A stretch of DNA of 62,977 nt, taken from NCBI GenBank assembly GCA_023264815.1, contig JAHFUZ010000027.1, forward strand, positions 1-62,977. The letters run 5' to 3'. The DNA is from Arthrobacter sp. GTDB lineage: Bacteria > Actinomycetota > Actinomycetes > Actinomycetales > Micrococcaceae. The position numbers and the translations under genes were made by a program. Below, piece by piece: positions 26,181 through 34,448 of the stretch; the first letter of the stretch is position 1, and the number at the start of each line of letters is the position of its first letter. Below the pieces are notes generated by a model that saw nothing but the letters and a program-made list of their open reading frames with translations, did no database searches and was not told the origin of the DNA.

Positions 26181-26831
26181 ATGGACACGCTCATTCACGA
26201 CCTACACAACATCACCATCCGCCGGATTTCGGTCAGCGAGATGGACAACAACGTGTATCTGCTCACCGCCAAAGCCAGCGGCGCGCAGGTGCTGATCGAT
26301 GCCGCGGATGATCTTCCGGCCATCCAGGCACTGCTGCAGGACGCCGCCGCGGACACCACGGCCACGCCCAACCTGGTGCAGATTGCCACAACGCACCAGC
26401 ATTGGGACCACGTCCGGGCACTGCCTGGCCTGGTGGCCGCCACGGGTGCCCCAACCCTTGCCGGGAAAGACGACGCCGAGGCGCTGCCCGTTCCGGTGGA
26501 CCGGCCCCTGGAGCACGGGGACACCTGCGCCGTGGACGGCTTCGAGCTCACCGCGGTGCACCTGCGCGGGCACACCCCGGGGTCCATCGCGTTTGTGTAC
26601 CAGGACCCGGCCGGTCCGGCCCACATTTTCAGCGGGGACTCGCTCTTCCCCGGCGGCGTGGGCAACACCCAGAAGGATCCCGAGCGGTTCAACCAGCTGA
26701 TTAATGACGTCAGCGAGCGGTTGTTTGACGCGTATCCGGACGACACACTGGTGCACCCGGGCCACGGCAGCCCCACCACCCTGGGCGCGGAACGCCCGCA
26801 TCTGGAGGAGTGGCGCGCCCGCGGCTGGTAA
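26181..26831 (+). CDS. MBL-fold metallo-hydrolase
   Basis: A 216-residue glyoxalase-II-like protein. Its metal motif reads TTHQHWDHVRAL (H-x-H-x-D-H), with further ligands in HLRGHTPGS, FSGDSLF and VHPGHG. All metal positions of the fold are present, so it is probably an active hydrolase; the substrate is undetermined. The ATG at 26181 is the first after the preceding gene. Converges on the DEAD-box helicase gene with a palindrome between. Confidence 0.88.
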   Translation: MDTLIHDLHNITIRRISVSEMDNNVYLLTAKASGAQVLIDAADDLPAIQALLQDAAADTTATPNLVQIATTHQHWDHVRALPGLVAATGAPTLAGKDDAEALPVPVDRPLEHGDTCAVDGFELTAVHLRGHTPGSIAFVYQDPAGPAHIFSGDSLFPGGVGNTQKDPERFNQLINDVSERLFDAYPDDTLVHPGHGSPTTLGAERPHLEEWRARGW

Positions 26832-26849
26832 ACCCGGTTAAACCACTCA

Positions 26850-26907
26850 TCGAGTGCTCCGTAGCTGCCGTTATGGACCTTCTAAACGGCAGGTACGGAG
26901 CACTCGA
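26850..26907. terminator. Long intergenic palindrome, probable bidirectional terminator (repeat family 1, copy 2)
   Basis: Arms 26850-26872 and 26885-26907 are 23 bp with one mismatch and a 12-base spacer containing ACCTTCT. It shares the arm pattern TCGA-TGCTCCGTA and the CCTTC spacer with the element at 924-983. Like that copy, it separates converging genes. Confidence 0.72.
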
Positions 26908-26926
26908 CGGAGGTTAAGGGGCCTTG

Positions 26927-28837
26927 TTAGCGGCCGCGGCGTTCGTTCGACGCCGGAGCTGACGCGCGGCGGGGGCCGCTGCGGGCCGGACGGCCGGAAC
27001 CGCCGCCGTTGCCTGCGTAGGACCCACCGGACGTTCCGCCGGTGTTGGAGGACCAGACAGCCTTGTTGCCGGAGTTGCTGCCGGCGGCCCCTGCACCGGC
27101 AGCGCGCTGACCGCCGCCGTTACGGGCACCTGCGCCTGCGCCTGCCGTGCGTGCGCCGGCTGCGCGCTGGCCCGTTGCCGGACGGCCGTTGCGCTGTCCG
27201 CCGGAGGCCGCCGGGCGGCCGGTACCGCCGCGGGGAGCATCGCTGCGGGTCACCCGTGAATCCGTACGGCCGTCCGATCCGCGGCCGGCCGATGCACGGC
27301 CACCAGCTGCGGGAACGTCGTTGCGGTGCGTGGCGCCGGCGGTGCCGCGGCCACGGGCGTTGCGGCGGGCAGCTGCTGCGGCGATGGCGCGGTCCTCGTT
27401 CTGCTCAGCTACGCGGTCGAACGCTGCCCGGGCTTCGGTGCGGCCTTCGAACGCTGCGGCCCGGCGCTCGGCACGCGGAACGTCGGTGCGGGGAGCCTCA
27501 GCCGAGACCTTTCCGCGGCCGCCCCGTCCACCGCGGCCACCGGCCGTGGGTGCGGCCTGGCCGCTGCGGCGGGCGCGCTTGCGCTCGGCGTTGGCTCCCG
27601 TGGAGGTGCCGCCGCCCTGCTTGGCCTTGGCGGCCAGCAGCGCTGCACGGGTGCGCGGGTCAACCTTGTCGGCGATTTCACCGGTCAGTTCGCCAACAAT
27701 CGGCGAGCCTGCGGTGACGCGCTCAAAGTTGACCTCGACGCCGGCAGCCTTCATGAGCTTCTTGACGTCGGACTGCTGCTCCGGGAGGGTCAGCGTCACC
27801 ACGGTGCCGTCCGAACCGGCGCGGGCCGTACGGCCTGAGCGGTGCAGGTACGCCTTGTGCTCCGTGGGGGGATCGACGTGGATCACCAGTTCAACATCGT
27901 CCACGTGCACGCCGCGGGCTGCGACGTCGGTGGCTACCAGGACGCGGACATCGCCGGAGGAGAACTCGGCGAGGTTGCGGTCACGGGCGTTCTGCGAGAG
28001 GTTGCCGTGCAGGTCCACGGCGGGGATCCCGGCGTCGGTCAGGGTCTTGGCCAGCTTGCGGGCGTGGTGCTTGGTCCGCATGAAAAGTACGCGGCGGCCG
28101 GCACCGGAGGCGAGCTCCACGATCAGCTGCTTCTTGACGGTCTGGTCGTTGACCACCAGCACGTGGTGTTCCATGGTGGTCACCGCGGCCTGCGGGTCAT
28201 CCACGGAGTGGGTCAGCGGGTTGGACAGGTAACGCTGGACGATCTTGTCCACGCCGTTGTCCAGGGTGGCGGAGAAGAGCAGGCGCTGGCCCTGGCTAGG
28301 GGTCATGTCCATGAGCTTCTTGACCACGGGCAGGAAGCCGAGGTCGGCCATATGATCGGCCTCGTCAAGGACAGTGACCTCAACGCCTTCGAGGGTGAGG
28401 ATGCGCTGGCGGATCAGGTCCTCCAGGCGGCCGGGGCAGGCGATGACGATGTCCACGCCGGCGCGCAGGGCCTTTTCCTGGCGGGCCTGGGAGATGCCGC
28501 CGTAGATCACGGTGGTGTTCAGGCCGGCAGCCTTGGCCAGCGGCTCGATGGTGGCGTCGATCTGGGTGGCCAGCTCGCGGGTCGGCGCAAGGACCAGGCC
28601 CAGGGGACGGCCGGGCTTGCGGAAGTACGCGGCTTCGCGCTCTGCGAGTCGTGCTACAAGCGGGATGGCGAAGGCGATGGTCTTGCCGGAGCCGGTGCGG
28701 CCGCGGCCCAGGACGTCGCGTCCGGCCAGAGTGTCCGGGAGGGTCTTGACCTGGATGGGGAACGGGGTTTCGATTCCCTGTGCGGTCAGGGTGTCGGCGA
28801 GGGCTTTGGGCGTGCCGAGGGCAGCAAAAGTAGTCAT
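26927..28837 (-). CDS. DEAD-box RNA helicase with long basic Gly/Ala/Arg-rich tail
   Basis: A 636-residue helicase. The core (1-380) has the Q motif region near FPIQVKTLPDTL, Walker A GRTGSGKT, the DEAD box in VLDEADHMADLGF, SAT in LLFSATLD and HRSGRTARAG. From residue 410 a low-complexity tail rich in Gly, Arg and Ala (GGRGGRGGRG, many RNG/RTG units) probably binds RNA loosely. Such helicases act in ribosome assembly, mRNA decay and cold response. The leader carries a terminator-like hairpin with T6, suggesting attenuation. Confidence 0.92.
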   Translation of the reverse strand: MTTFAALGTPKALADTLTAQGIETPFPIQVKTLPDTLAGRDVLGRGRTGSGKTIAFAIPLVARLAEREAAYFRKPGRPLGLVLAPTRELATQIDATIEPLAKAAGLNTTVIYGGISQARQEKALRAGVDIVIACPGRLEDLIRQRILTLEGVEVTVLDEADHMADLGFLPVVKKLMDMTPSQGQRLLFSATLDNGVDKIVQRYLSNPLTHSVDDPQAAVTTMEHHVLVVNDQTVKKQLIVELASGAGRRVLFMRTKHHARKLAKTLTDAGIPAVDLHGNLSQNARDRNLAEFSSGDVRVLVATDVAARGVHVDDVELVIHVDPPTEHKAYLHRSGRTARAGSDGTVVTLTLPEQQSDVKKLMKAAGVEVNFERVTAGSPIVGELTGEIADKVDPRTRAALLAAKAKQGGGTSTGANAERKRARRSGQAAPTAGGRGGRGGRGKVSAEAPRTDVPRAERRAAAFEGRTEARAAFDRVAEQNEDRAIAAAAARRNARGRGTAGATHRNDVPAAGGRASAGRGSDGRTDSRVTRSDAPRGGTGRPAASGGQRNGRPATGQRAAGARTAGAGAGARNGGGQRAAGAGAAGSNSGNKAVWSSNTGGTSGGSYAGNGGGSGRPARSGPRRASAPASNERRGR

Positions 28838-29154
28838 GTAGTCAAAGGTCTTTCAGGCGGTATCCGTGCGGATATCGGCCCCCGATGCCGGTTGGCTCAA
28901 GGGTTCGCCGAAGAAAAGTCAGGTGATCAACCGGGCTGCTGCCCCAATTCAGGGCGGCCGCCGGGACCAAATGGAACGCGTTCATCGACGCAGGATGTGC
29001 CTCTCACATGAAAAAACCCGCTTCCCCTATCTGGGGCCCCGTCATGAGGGAGCAAGCGGGCATCACTGCACATCAAGTCCTACAAGCGTACCATCCCCGA
29101 ACCGCCTGCCAGGATTCCGTTGCCTTCGGGGGCGGGCCGGGGCAGGCTTGAGGC
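28838..29154 (-). other. Leader of the helicase gene and divergent promoter region
   Basis: 317 bases between the helicase and the divergent methyltransferase. On the minus strand a possible promoter reads CTGGCA (29112-29107), 16 bases, TACGCT (29090-29085). That would give an untranslated leader of about 240 bases carrying the terminator at 29011-29060. A 47-codon ORF (28985-28842) ends four bases before the helicase ATG, but has no good ribosome-binding site. Confidence 0.45.
29011..29060 (-). terminator. Terminator-like hairpin with T6 in the helicase leader
   Basis: Minus-strand CCCGCTT (29060-29054) pairs with AAGCGGG (29023-29017). After a two-base bulge the stem extends through TCCCT/AGGGGA, and six T follow (29016-29011). 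No minus-strand gene ends nearby, so the hairpin lies between the promoter region and the helicase start. It could be an attenuator or the end of a small RNA. Confidence 0.7.
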
Positions 29155-29877
29155 ATGACTGAACAGGGCGCAGACCACCACCACGCAACGCACGACGGCG
29201 GCACCCGCCAAGGAGAACAGCGGCAGCAAAGTGCGGCTGAAGCGTGGGACGAGAGATACGGCAGCAAGCCGCAGATCTGGAGTGGGAAACCCAATCCCCA
29301 GCTGGTCCGCGAAGGCGGCGGACTGCGGCCCGGCAAGGCACTGGACCTGGGCTGCGGTGAAGGGGCCGACGCCATCTGGCTCGCCCAGCAGGGCTGGACC
29401 GTGACCGCCGTGGACGTTTCCGCCGTCGCACTGGAACGCGCAGCAAGGCACGAAAAGGATGCCCTTGACCGCGAAAGCGTTCACGCGGGCCCGGAAGCCA
29501 TCGCCAGCCGCATCCGCTGGGAACAGTGCGACCTGGACGAGTGGCAGCCGGCGGAGACCTACGATCTGGTGTCCTCCCAGTTCCTGCATGGGCCGCAGCT
29601 GGTCTGGCAGGGCCCGCTGCGGACGGCGGCCGCCGCGGTGAGGCCGGGCGGCACGTTGCTGATCGTGGGCCACCACCCGGACCGCCTGCCGCCGTGGGGC
29701 AACCACACCGCCCACGAAATGTTCTATACGCCCGCGCAGCTCGTCCAGGAACTCGGCATCAGCGCCCCCGAATGGCAGGTGGAAATCAGCACCACGCGCG
29801 AACGGGCCGTCACCGGGCCGGACGGGCAGGAAGCCGTCATCGGCGACACCGTCCTCAGGGCCACCCGGCTCGCCTGA
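29155..29877 (+). CDS. Class I SAM-dependent methyltransferase
   Basis: A 240-residue protein with the SAM-binding motif ALDLGCGEGADAIWLAQQG near residue 62, the acidic residue ending strand 2 (VTAVDVS) and YDLVSSQFLHGP as motif II. The opening AAEAWDERYGSKPQIWSGKPN is like TehB or thiopurine-type methyltransferases. The acceptor is unknown. The His-rich N-terminus (DHHHATHDGG) is unusual and could bind metal. Converges on the MFS gene with a single base between stop codons. Confidence 0.87.
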   Translation: MTEQGADHHHATHDGGTRQGEQRQQSAAEAWDERYGSKPQIWSGKPNPQLVREGGGLRPGKALDLGCGEGADAIWLAQQGWTVTAVDVSAVALERAARHEKDALDRESVHAGPEAIASRIRWEQCDLDEWQPAETYDLVSSQFLHGPQLVWQGPLRTAAAAVRPGGTLLIVGHHPDRLPPWGNHTAHEMFYTPAQLVQELGISAPEWQVEISTTRERAVTGPDGQEAVIGDTVLRATRLA

Positions 29878-29878
29878 C

Positions 29879-31255
29879 TCAGCGGGACACCCGCGGCGCC
29901 ACCGCCAACGCGGCAACGGCAACCACCGCTGCCAGGGCGAAGACGCCCGCGAACGATTCCGCCGTCGTCGCAAATGCGGCGAACACGATCCCCGTGGTGG
30001 CGAGGGCCAGCGCACCGCCCAGCGAATCCGCGATGGACATCGCCGAACTGTTGAACCCCTCGTCCTCCTTGCTGGACAGGGCCAGCGTCATCACGCTCAA
30101 ACGCGGATACAGCAGCCCCATCCCGCCGCCGGCGAATGTCCATGCGGCAATCGCGACGGCGGCGGACCAGTGCAGTGCGGACGTCGCCAGGGTCAGGATG
30201 ATGGCCGCGAGCACCAGCAGCGCACCGAGGCTCACCGCGGCGCGGTGCGGGAACCGTGTGCCGAGGCGGCCCTGGATTGCGGCGGCGCCCGCCCACGCCA
30301 CGGCCCCTGCGGTGAGCGCCAGGCCGGCGAAGGTCGGCGGGAAAGCGTACTCCTCAATCAGCAGGTACGGCAGGTAGACCTCAGCCCCGAAAAATGCGGC
30401 AGCGGCCAGCCCGCGGGTGAGGATCACGCTCGGCAGGCCCCGGCGCGCCAGCAGCGTCCCCCGCGGCACGAGCGGGCGCACGGCAACCAGGGCAATCACG
30501 ACGGCGGCCGCCGCTAGGAGTACGGGCGCCGCGGGGACGCCCGCGATGCTGGCCTCCGCGGAGAGGTTCAGGCCCAGCACGGCCAGCGCGGCGAGCGCGG
30601 CCCAGGCAATCCGGCCCACCGCCCACGGCGGGGTGGTGGCCTGCTCCGGCTCCCGGTCCATGCCGCGGAGGACCGGCACAATCATCACCAGGGCGGGGAC
30701 CACCAGCCCCACCACACCCAGGAAGACCCAGTGCCAGCTGAAGACTTCGGCCACGATGCCGGCCGCGAACGGGCCCACGAGGGACGGGATGACCCATGCC
30801 GCGGAGAAGGCGGCGAAGATTCCCGGGTGCAGGACTGCGGGGTAGACGCGGGCCACCACCACGTAGAGGGCCACGGTCAGCGCGCCGCCGCCGAGCCCCT
30901 GGACCAGGCGGCCAGCCACCATCATGGGCATGGACACAGCACTGCCCGCGATGATGAGTCCGAGGACGAACAGGGCCACGGACGCATACAGCGGCAGGGT
31001 GGGTCCCCGCCGGTCGGACCAGTTGCCGGCCGCCACCATGCCGATCACGCCGGTGGCCATGGGACCGGCGAAAGCGAGCGCATACAGGCTGGCGCCGTCG
31101 AGTTCGCGGCTGGCCACGGGCATGATGGTGGTCACGGCGAGGGATTCAAACGCGGCGAGGAACACCAGCGAGCACGCGCCGATGGTCACCCACAGGTACG
31201 GCCGCTGCAGGATCCCGGCGGTGGCCTCTGTGGAGGGAAGGGTGGAATCTCGCAC
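29879..31255 (-). CDS. MFS transporter, drug-efflux-like
   Basis: A 458-residue protein of about 14 hydrophobic segments. Motif A-like GNWSDRRGPTLPLY lies between helices 2 and 3, and GRLVQGLGGGALTVALYVVVAR resembles motif B/C regions of DHA-type exporters. It starts with GTG three bases after the hydrolase stop codon, so it belongs to the end of the nine-gene operon. It may export a product or intermediate of that operon. The substrate is not visible. Confidence 0.85.
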   Translation of the reverse strand: MRDSTLPSTEATAGILQRPYLWVTIGACSLVFLAAFESLAVTTIMPVASRELDGASLYALAFAGPMATGVIGMVAAGNWSDRRGPTLPLYASVALFVLGLIIAGSAVSMPMMVAGRLVQGLGGGALTVALYVVVARVYPAVLHPGIFAAFSAAWVIPSLVGPFAAGIVAEVFSWHWVFLGVVGLVVPALVMIVPVLRGMDREPEQATTPPWAVGRIAWAALAALAVLGLNLSAEASIAGVPAAPVLLAAAAVVIALVAVRPLVPRGTLLARRGLPSVILTRGLAAAAFFGAEVYLPYLLIEEYAFPPTFAGLALTAGAVAWAGAAAIQGRLGTRFPHRAAVSLGALLVLAAIILTLATSALHWSAAVAIAAWTFAGGGMGLLYPRLSVMTLALSSKEDEGFNSSAMSIADSLGGALALATTGIVFAAFATTAESFAGVFALAAVVAVAALAVAPRVSR

Positions 31256-31258
31256 GTT

Positions 31259-32164
31259 TCAGCGTACCGCCAGTGCCTCCTGCACGCTCTCCGCCACCGC
31301 ACGGGCGCCGGCCTGGCCCATCACGATGGTGTAGTGGTTGACGCCGGGCACCTCAAGAACGCGCAGGGACGGCAGTTTCTCCGCCCAGCCTTCCAGGTAG
31401 CCCGGGGCGTAGAGCCCGGCCGGCTCGTTGAGCAGGCCACGCGGCGCCCGAAGGACCTGGGTGTCAACGGCCAGTTCGTCCAGCGCCTTCAGCAGCGACG
31501 CGCCCCGGTGCAGCTCGGCGGTGTCCTGGGCCATAGCCTCGTAGCGCGTGGCCGGCCGCAGCTCCGGGGCCTCCCCCGTCAGGTCGTAGTCCACGTAGTC
31601 CTCCACGAGCGGGGTCCAGTCCGCGCTGAACGCCGGATGCTGCCGCCAGAAGGACCGGTAGGCTTCGCGGCTGGGGAAGGTGGAGTTCAGGCGTTCGGCC
31701 GCAGGGCCCAGTACTGCCGGGATCACGTCCTCGTCCGACATTCCGGCTGGCACCTGCAGCGGCAGGCCGCCGTCCACCAGCACCAGCGAGCGCACACGCT
31801 CCGGGTACCGGTTCGCCAGGACCACGGAGGCGAAGGCGCCCATGGAATGTCCGACGACGGTCACCGGCCCCGTGGTGAGCGCACCCAGCACGGCGGCCAG
31901 GTCCGCAGCATGCGTGGGCATCCCGTACGGTCCCGGCAGCGAGTTGCTGCGGCCGCGTCCCCGCAGATCGGGCGCGATGATCCGCACGCCGGGCAGTGCC
32001 TGGGCCAAGTACGGCCATGCTTTGTGCGATGCGGTCACACCGTGGACGGCCAGGATGGTGGGCGCGTCCGGCTCCTCCGGCCCCCAGAGGGCAGTGTGCA
32101 GGGTGCCGCCGCGGACCTCGACGTCGGTGGTCCGGTAGCCGGTGCTGCTGGCTGCTTGCGTCAT
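31259..32164 (-). CDS. Alpha/beta-fold hydrolase
   Basis: A 301-residue hydrolase. The nucleophile elbow is VVGHSMGAF (Ser), the oxyanion region is LAVHGVTASHKAW and the catalytic His is in VPGVNHYTI close to the end. RGRGRSNSLPG is typical of epoxide-hydrolase / esterase relatives. It may release an acid or open a ring for the ligase in the same operon. The ATG at 32164 overlaps the TetR stop by four bases; upstream in-frame codons to 32353 lie inside the TetR gene. Confidence 0.88.
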   Translation of the reverse strand: MTQAASSTGYRTTDVEVRGGTLHTALWGPEEPDAPTILAVHGVTASHKAWPYLAQALPGVRIIAPDLRGRGRSNSLPGPYGMPTHAADLAAVLGALTTGPVTVVGHSMGAFASVVLANRYPERVRSLVLVDGGLPLQVPAGMSDEDVIPAVLGPAAERLNSTFPSREAYRSFWRQHPAFSADWTPLVEDYVDYDLTGEAPELRPATRYEAMAQDTAELHRGASLLKALDELAVDTQVLRAPRGLLNEPAGLYAPGYLEGWAEKLPSLRVLEVPGVNHYTIVMGQAGARAVAESVQEALAVR

Positions 32165-32814
32165 GGGGCGTTTCCTTCCTGCGCCGGGACAGCACCTGGC
32201 GTTGGTGCGAGGGCCCGCTCGATGAACTGCATCATTTCCTCGAAAACGTGCTCCGGCACGTCGGGGCGTGCTCCCGGGACAGGATCGGCACCCTCTTCGT
32301 CCCAGAGCACCCAGCGCATACCGATGAGTTCGCCGATGCCCATCAGCGCCCACGCCGCGACGGTGGGGTCCATCTCCCGGACCTCGCCGCTGAGCTGCGC
32401 CGCCTTCAGTCCGGCGATGTAGCCATCCACAATCCGGGTGTAGTGCAGCCGCAGGGCACCGGGGGAAACGAACTCGGCCTGGCGGATGATCCGGTAGAGC
32501 GCCGGGTGCTGCGCCGTGAACCGGAAGAAGGCCCGGAAGCCTGCCCGTTCGGCCTCCAGCCTGCTGCCGGCGCTGCGGGCGGCATCGGTCATGGCGTGCC
32601 GGACCCGCCGGTTGAGGTCCTCCACCACTTCGTCGAAGATGGCCTGCTTGCCGTCGAAGTACAGGTAGAAAGTACCCAGCCCGACGCCGGCCTCTTCGGT
32701 GATTTTGACGATGGAGGCTTCGTGGTATCCCACCGAGGCGAACACCGTTTCGGCGGCTTCGAGCAGTTTGGCCCGGGTGCGGGTGCCGCGGGCGGTGCGT
32801 GGCTGGGTGCTCAT
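32161..32814 (-). CDS. TetR/AcrR family transcriptional regulator
   Basis: A 217-residue repressor-type protein. The N-terminal helix-turn-helix (residues 12-58) includes KLLEAAETVFASVGYHEASI and GLGTFYLYFDGKQAIF. The C-terminal ligand domain (VRHAMTDAARSAGS onward) is typical of regulators that sense acyl-CoA or lipophilic ligands. It is embedded in the operon, overlapping the ligase and hydrolase genes by ATGA at each end, so it should be made with its targets and limit the operon by feedback. Confidence 0.9.
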   Translation of the reverse strand: MSTQPRTARGTRTRAKLLEAAETVFASVGYHEASIVKITEEAGVGLGTFYLYFDGKQAIFDEVVEDLNRRVRHAMTDAARSAGSRLEAERAGFRAFFRFTAQHPALYRIIRQAEFVSPGALRLHYTRIVDGYIAGLKAAQLSGEVREMDPTVAAWALMGIGELIGMRWVLWDEEGADPVPGARPDVPEHVFEEMMQFIERALAPTPGAVPAQEGNAP

Positions 32815-34448
32815 GGCTGGCCGCCTTCAGAGTAGGTGGGCTGTGTGTGAGGTGGCTGCGGGTGGGCAGGCGGTACGGGGTGGGTCCCGGCGAGTTCCTG
32901 CCGCAGCCTGGCCCGGAGCACTTTGTTCAGTGCTGTCCGGGGCAGCGATCCCACCAGGGAGATCCTGGCGGGGACTTTGAAGCCGGACAGCTGTGCGGCG
33001 CAGTGTTCCAGCAGTTCCTGCTGGTCGGTGGCCATCCCGGTGCGCACCACCACAAAGGCTGCGCCGCTTTCGCCCCAGCGCTCGTCCGGCACACCCACGA
33101 CGGCGGCCTGCGCCACTGCGGGGTGAGCCAGCAGGACAGCCTCAACCTCGGCCGGGGCAACGTTTTCGCCCCCGGAAATGTAGAGGTCCTTGAGCCGGTC
33201 CACCACCCGGATGTACCCGTCCGCGTCGCGCTCCACCAGGTCACCGGTGCGCAGCCAGCCGCCGGCGAGGACGCCGGCCGTGGCGGCGGGATCGCGGAAG
33301 TAGCCCGCAAAAACGCCGGGGCCGCCCACCAAAAGCTCGCCCGTGGCGGCGCCGTCGTAGATCTCACCGGTGACCGGATCAGCAACGGCCACCGCAACGT
33401 GCGGGTACGGTTTGCCGGAGTAACCCACCATCCGTTCAGCGTCCTCGTTGGCCAGGCACAGCACGTTCGGCGAGGCCTCGGTGAGCCCGTACCCCTGGCT
33501 GAGCGCAACTCCACGGCGGTGCCAGATCCGCAGCAGCGGCGCCGGCATGGGCGCCCCGCCCACCACGGCATGCCGCAGGCTGCTGAGGTCGCTCCGGGCA
33601 AAGTCCGGGTGCTCGGCCAGCATCAGGTATTGCGTGGGGACACCCATCAGCATGGTGACGCGGCGCTCGGCGATCAGCTGCAGGACCCGCCCCGGCTCGA
33701 AACCGCGCTCCAGGACCACCGTGGCCCCGGCCCACCAGGCCAGCAGCGGCTGGATGTTCCAGCCGCCCACGTGGAACTGGGGCAGCACGGCCAGCACCAC
33801 GTCGGTGCTGGCCATGTCCAGGGTCCGGGACAGGGCGAGGTTGGTCCAGAAGCAGTTCGCGTGGGTGAGGACGGCGGCTTTGCTGGCCCCTTCGGTGCCG
33901 GAGGTGAAGATCATCAGGAGGGGGTCGTCGTCGTGCACTGCCTTCCCCACGCCGGCCGGCGGCGCGGCTCCCGCGGAAAGGATCCGCGTGGGCGCGGGCA
34001 CGGACTTTTCGACGCCGCCCGGCCCCGGCGCCGCGGTCCGCGGCGGGTGGGGCAGCAGGGAGCAGGCCGCGGCCGCCAGGGCATCGAGGTCGTCCTCCAC
34101 AAGCAGCAGCTGGGGATCCGCCAGCCCCAGCTGGGCGGAGAGTTCGCGCGGCGAGAGCCGCCAGGACAGCGGCACCAGGACCAGGCCGGCCTTGGCGCAG
34201 GCGAAGAAGACCACCACGTGGTCCGAGCCGTTGCCGGTCAGGGTGGCGATCCTGTCGCCGGAGACGTAACCCGCCGCCTGCAGCACTCCGGCCAGGCTGG
34301 CCGCCCGGCGTTCCAGCTCGGCATAGCTGAGGGTGAGTCCGCGGTCGTCGATGGCGATCCGGTGCGGGGTGGCGAGGCTGCGGTCGGTGGTCCAGCGGCC
34401 GAGGGTGTGCAGGCCGTCCGCCTGGGCCCGGTGTGCTGCGCCGGTCAT
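32811..34448 (-). CDS. Acyl-CoA synthetase (AMP-forming ligase)
   Basis: A 545-residue adenylate-forming enzyme that activates a carboxylic acid with ATP and CoA. The phosphate loop is LLMIFTSGTEGASKAAVLTH, later motifs are GYGLTEASP, GWLRTGDLVERDADGYIRVVDR and the catalytic Lys in LPRTALNKVLR. An extra Pro/Ala-rich segment (about 115-165) is inserted before the phosphate loop. Linkage to an ABC importer suggests the imported acid is its substrate. Start and stop overlap neighbours by ATGA. Confidence 0.92.
   Translation of the reverse strand: MTGAAHRAQADGLHTLGRWTTDRSLATPHRIAIDDRGLTLSYAELERRAASLAGVLQAAGYVSGDRIATLTGNGSDHVVVFFACAKAGLVLVPLSWRLSPRELSAQLGLADPQLLLVEDDLDALAAAACSLLPHPPRTAAPGPGGVEKSVPAPTRILSAGAAPPAGVGKAVHDDDPLLMIFTSGTEGASKAAVLTHANCFWTNLALSRTLDMASTDVVLAVLPQFHVGGWNIQPLLAWWAGATVVLERGFEPGRVLQLIAERRVTMLMGVPTQYLMLAEHPDFARSDLSSLRHAVVGGAPMPAPLLRIWHRRGVALSQGYGLTEASPNVLCLANEDAERMVGYSGKPYPHVAVAVADPVTGEIYDGAATGELLVGGPGVFAGYFRDPAATAGVLAGGWLRTGDLVERDADGYIRVVDRLKDLYISGGENVAPAEVEAVLLAHPAVAQAAVVGVPDERWGESGAAFVVVRTGMATDQQELLEHCAAQLSGFKVPARISLVGSLPRTALNKVLRARLRQELAGTHPVPPAHPQPPHTQPTYSEGGQP

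Noticed and set aside
30731..32422. 563-codon plus-strand frame
   Set aside because: Antisense to MFS, hydrolase and TetR genes that form a coupled operon.
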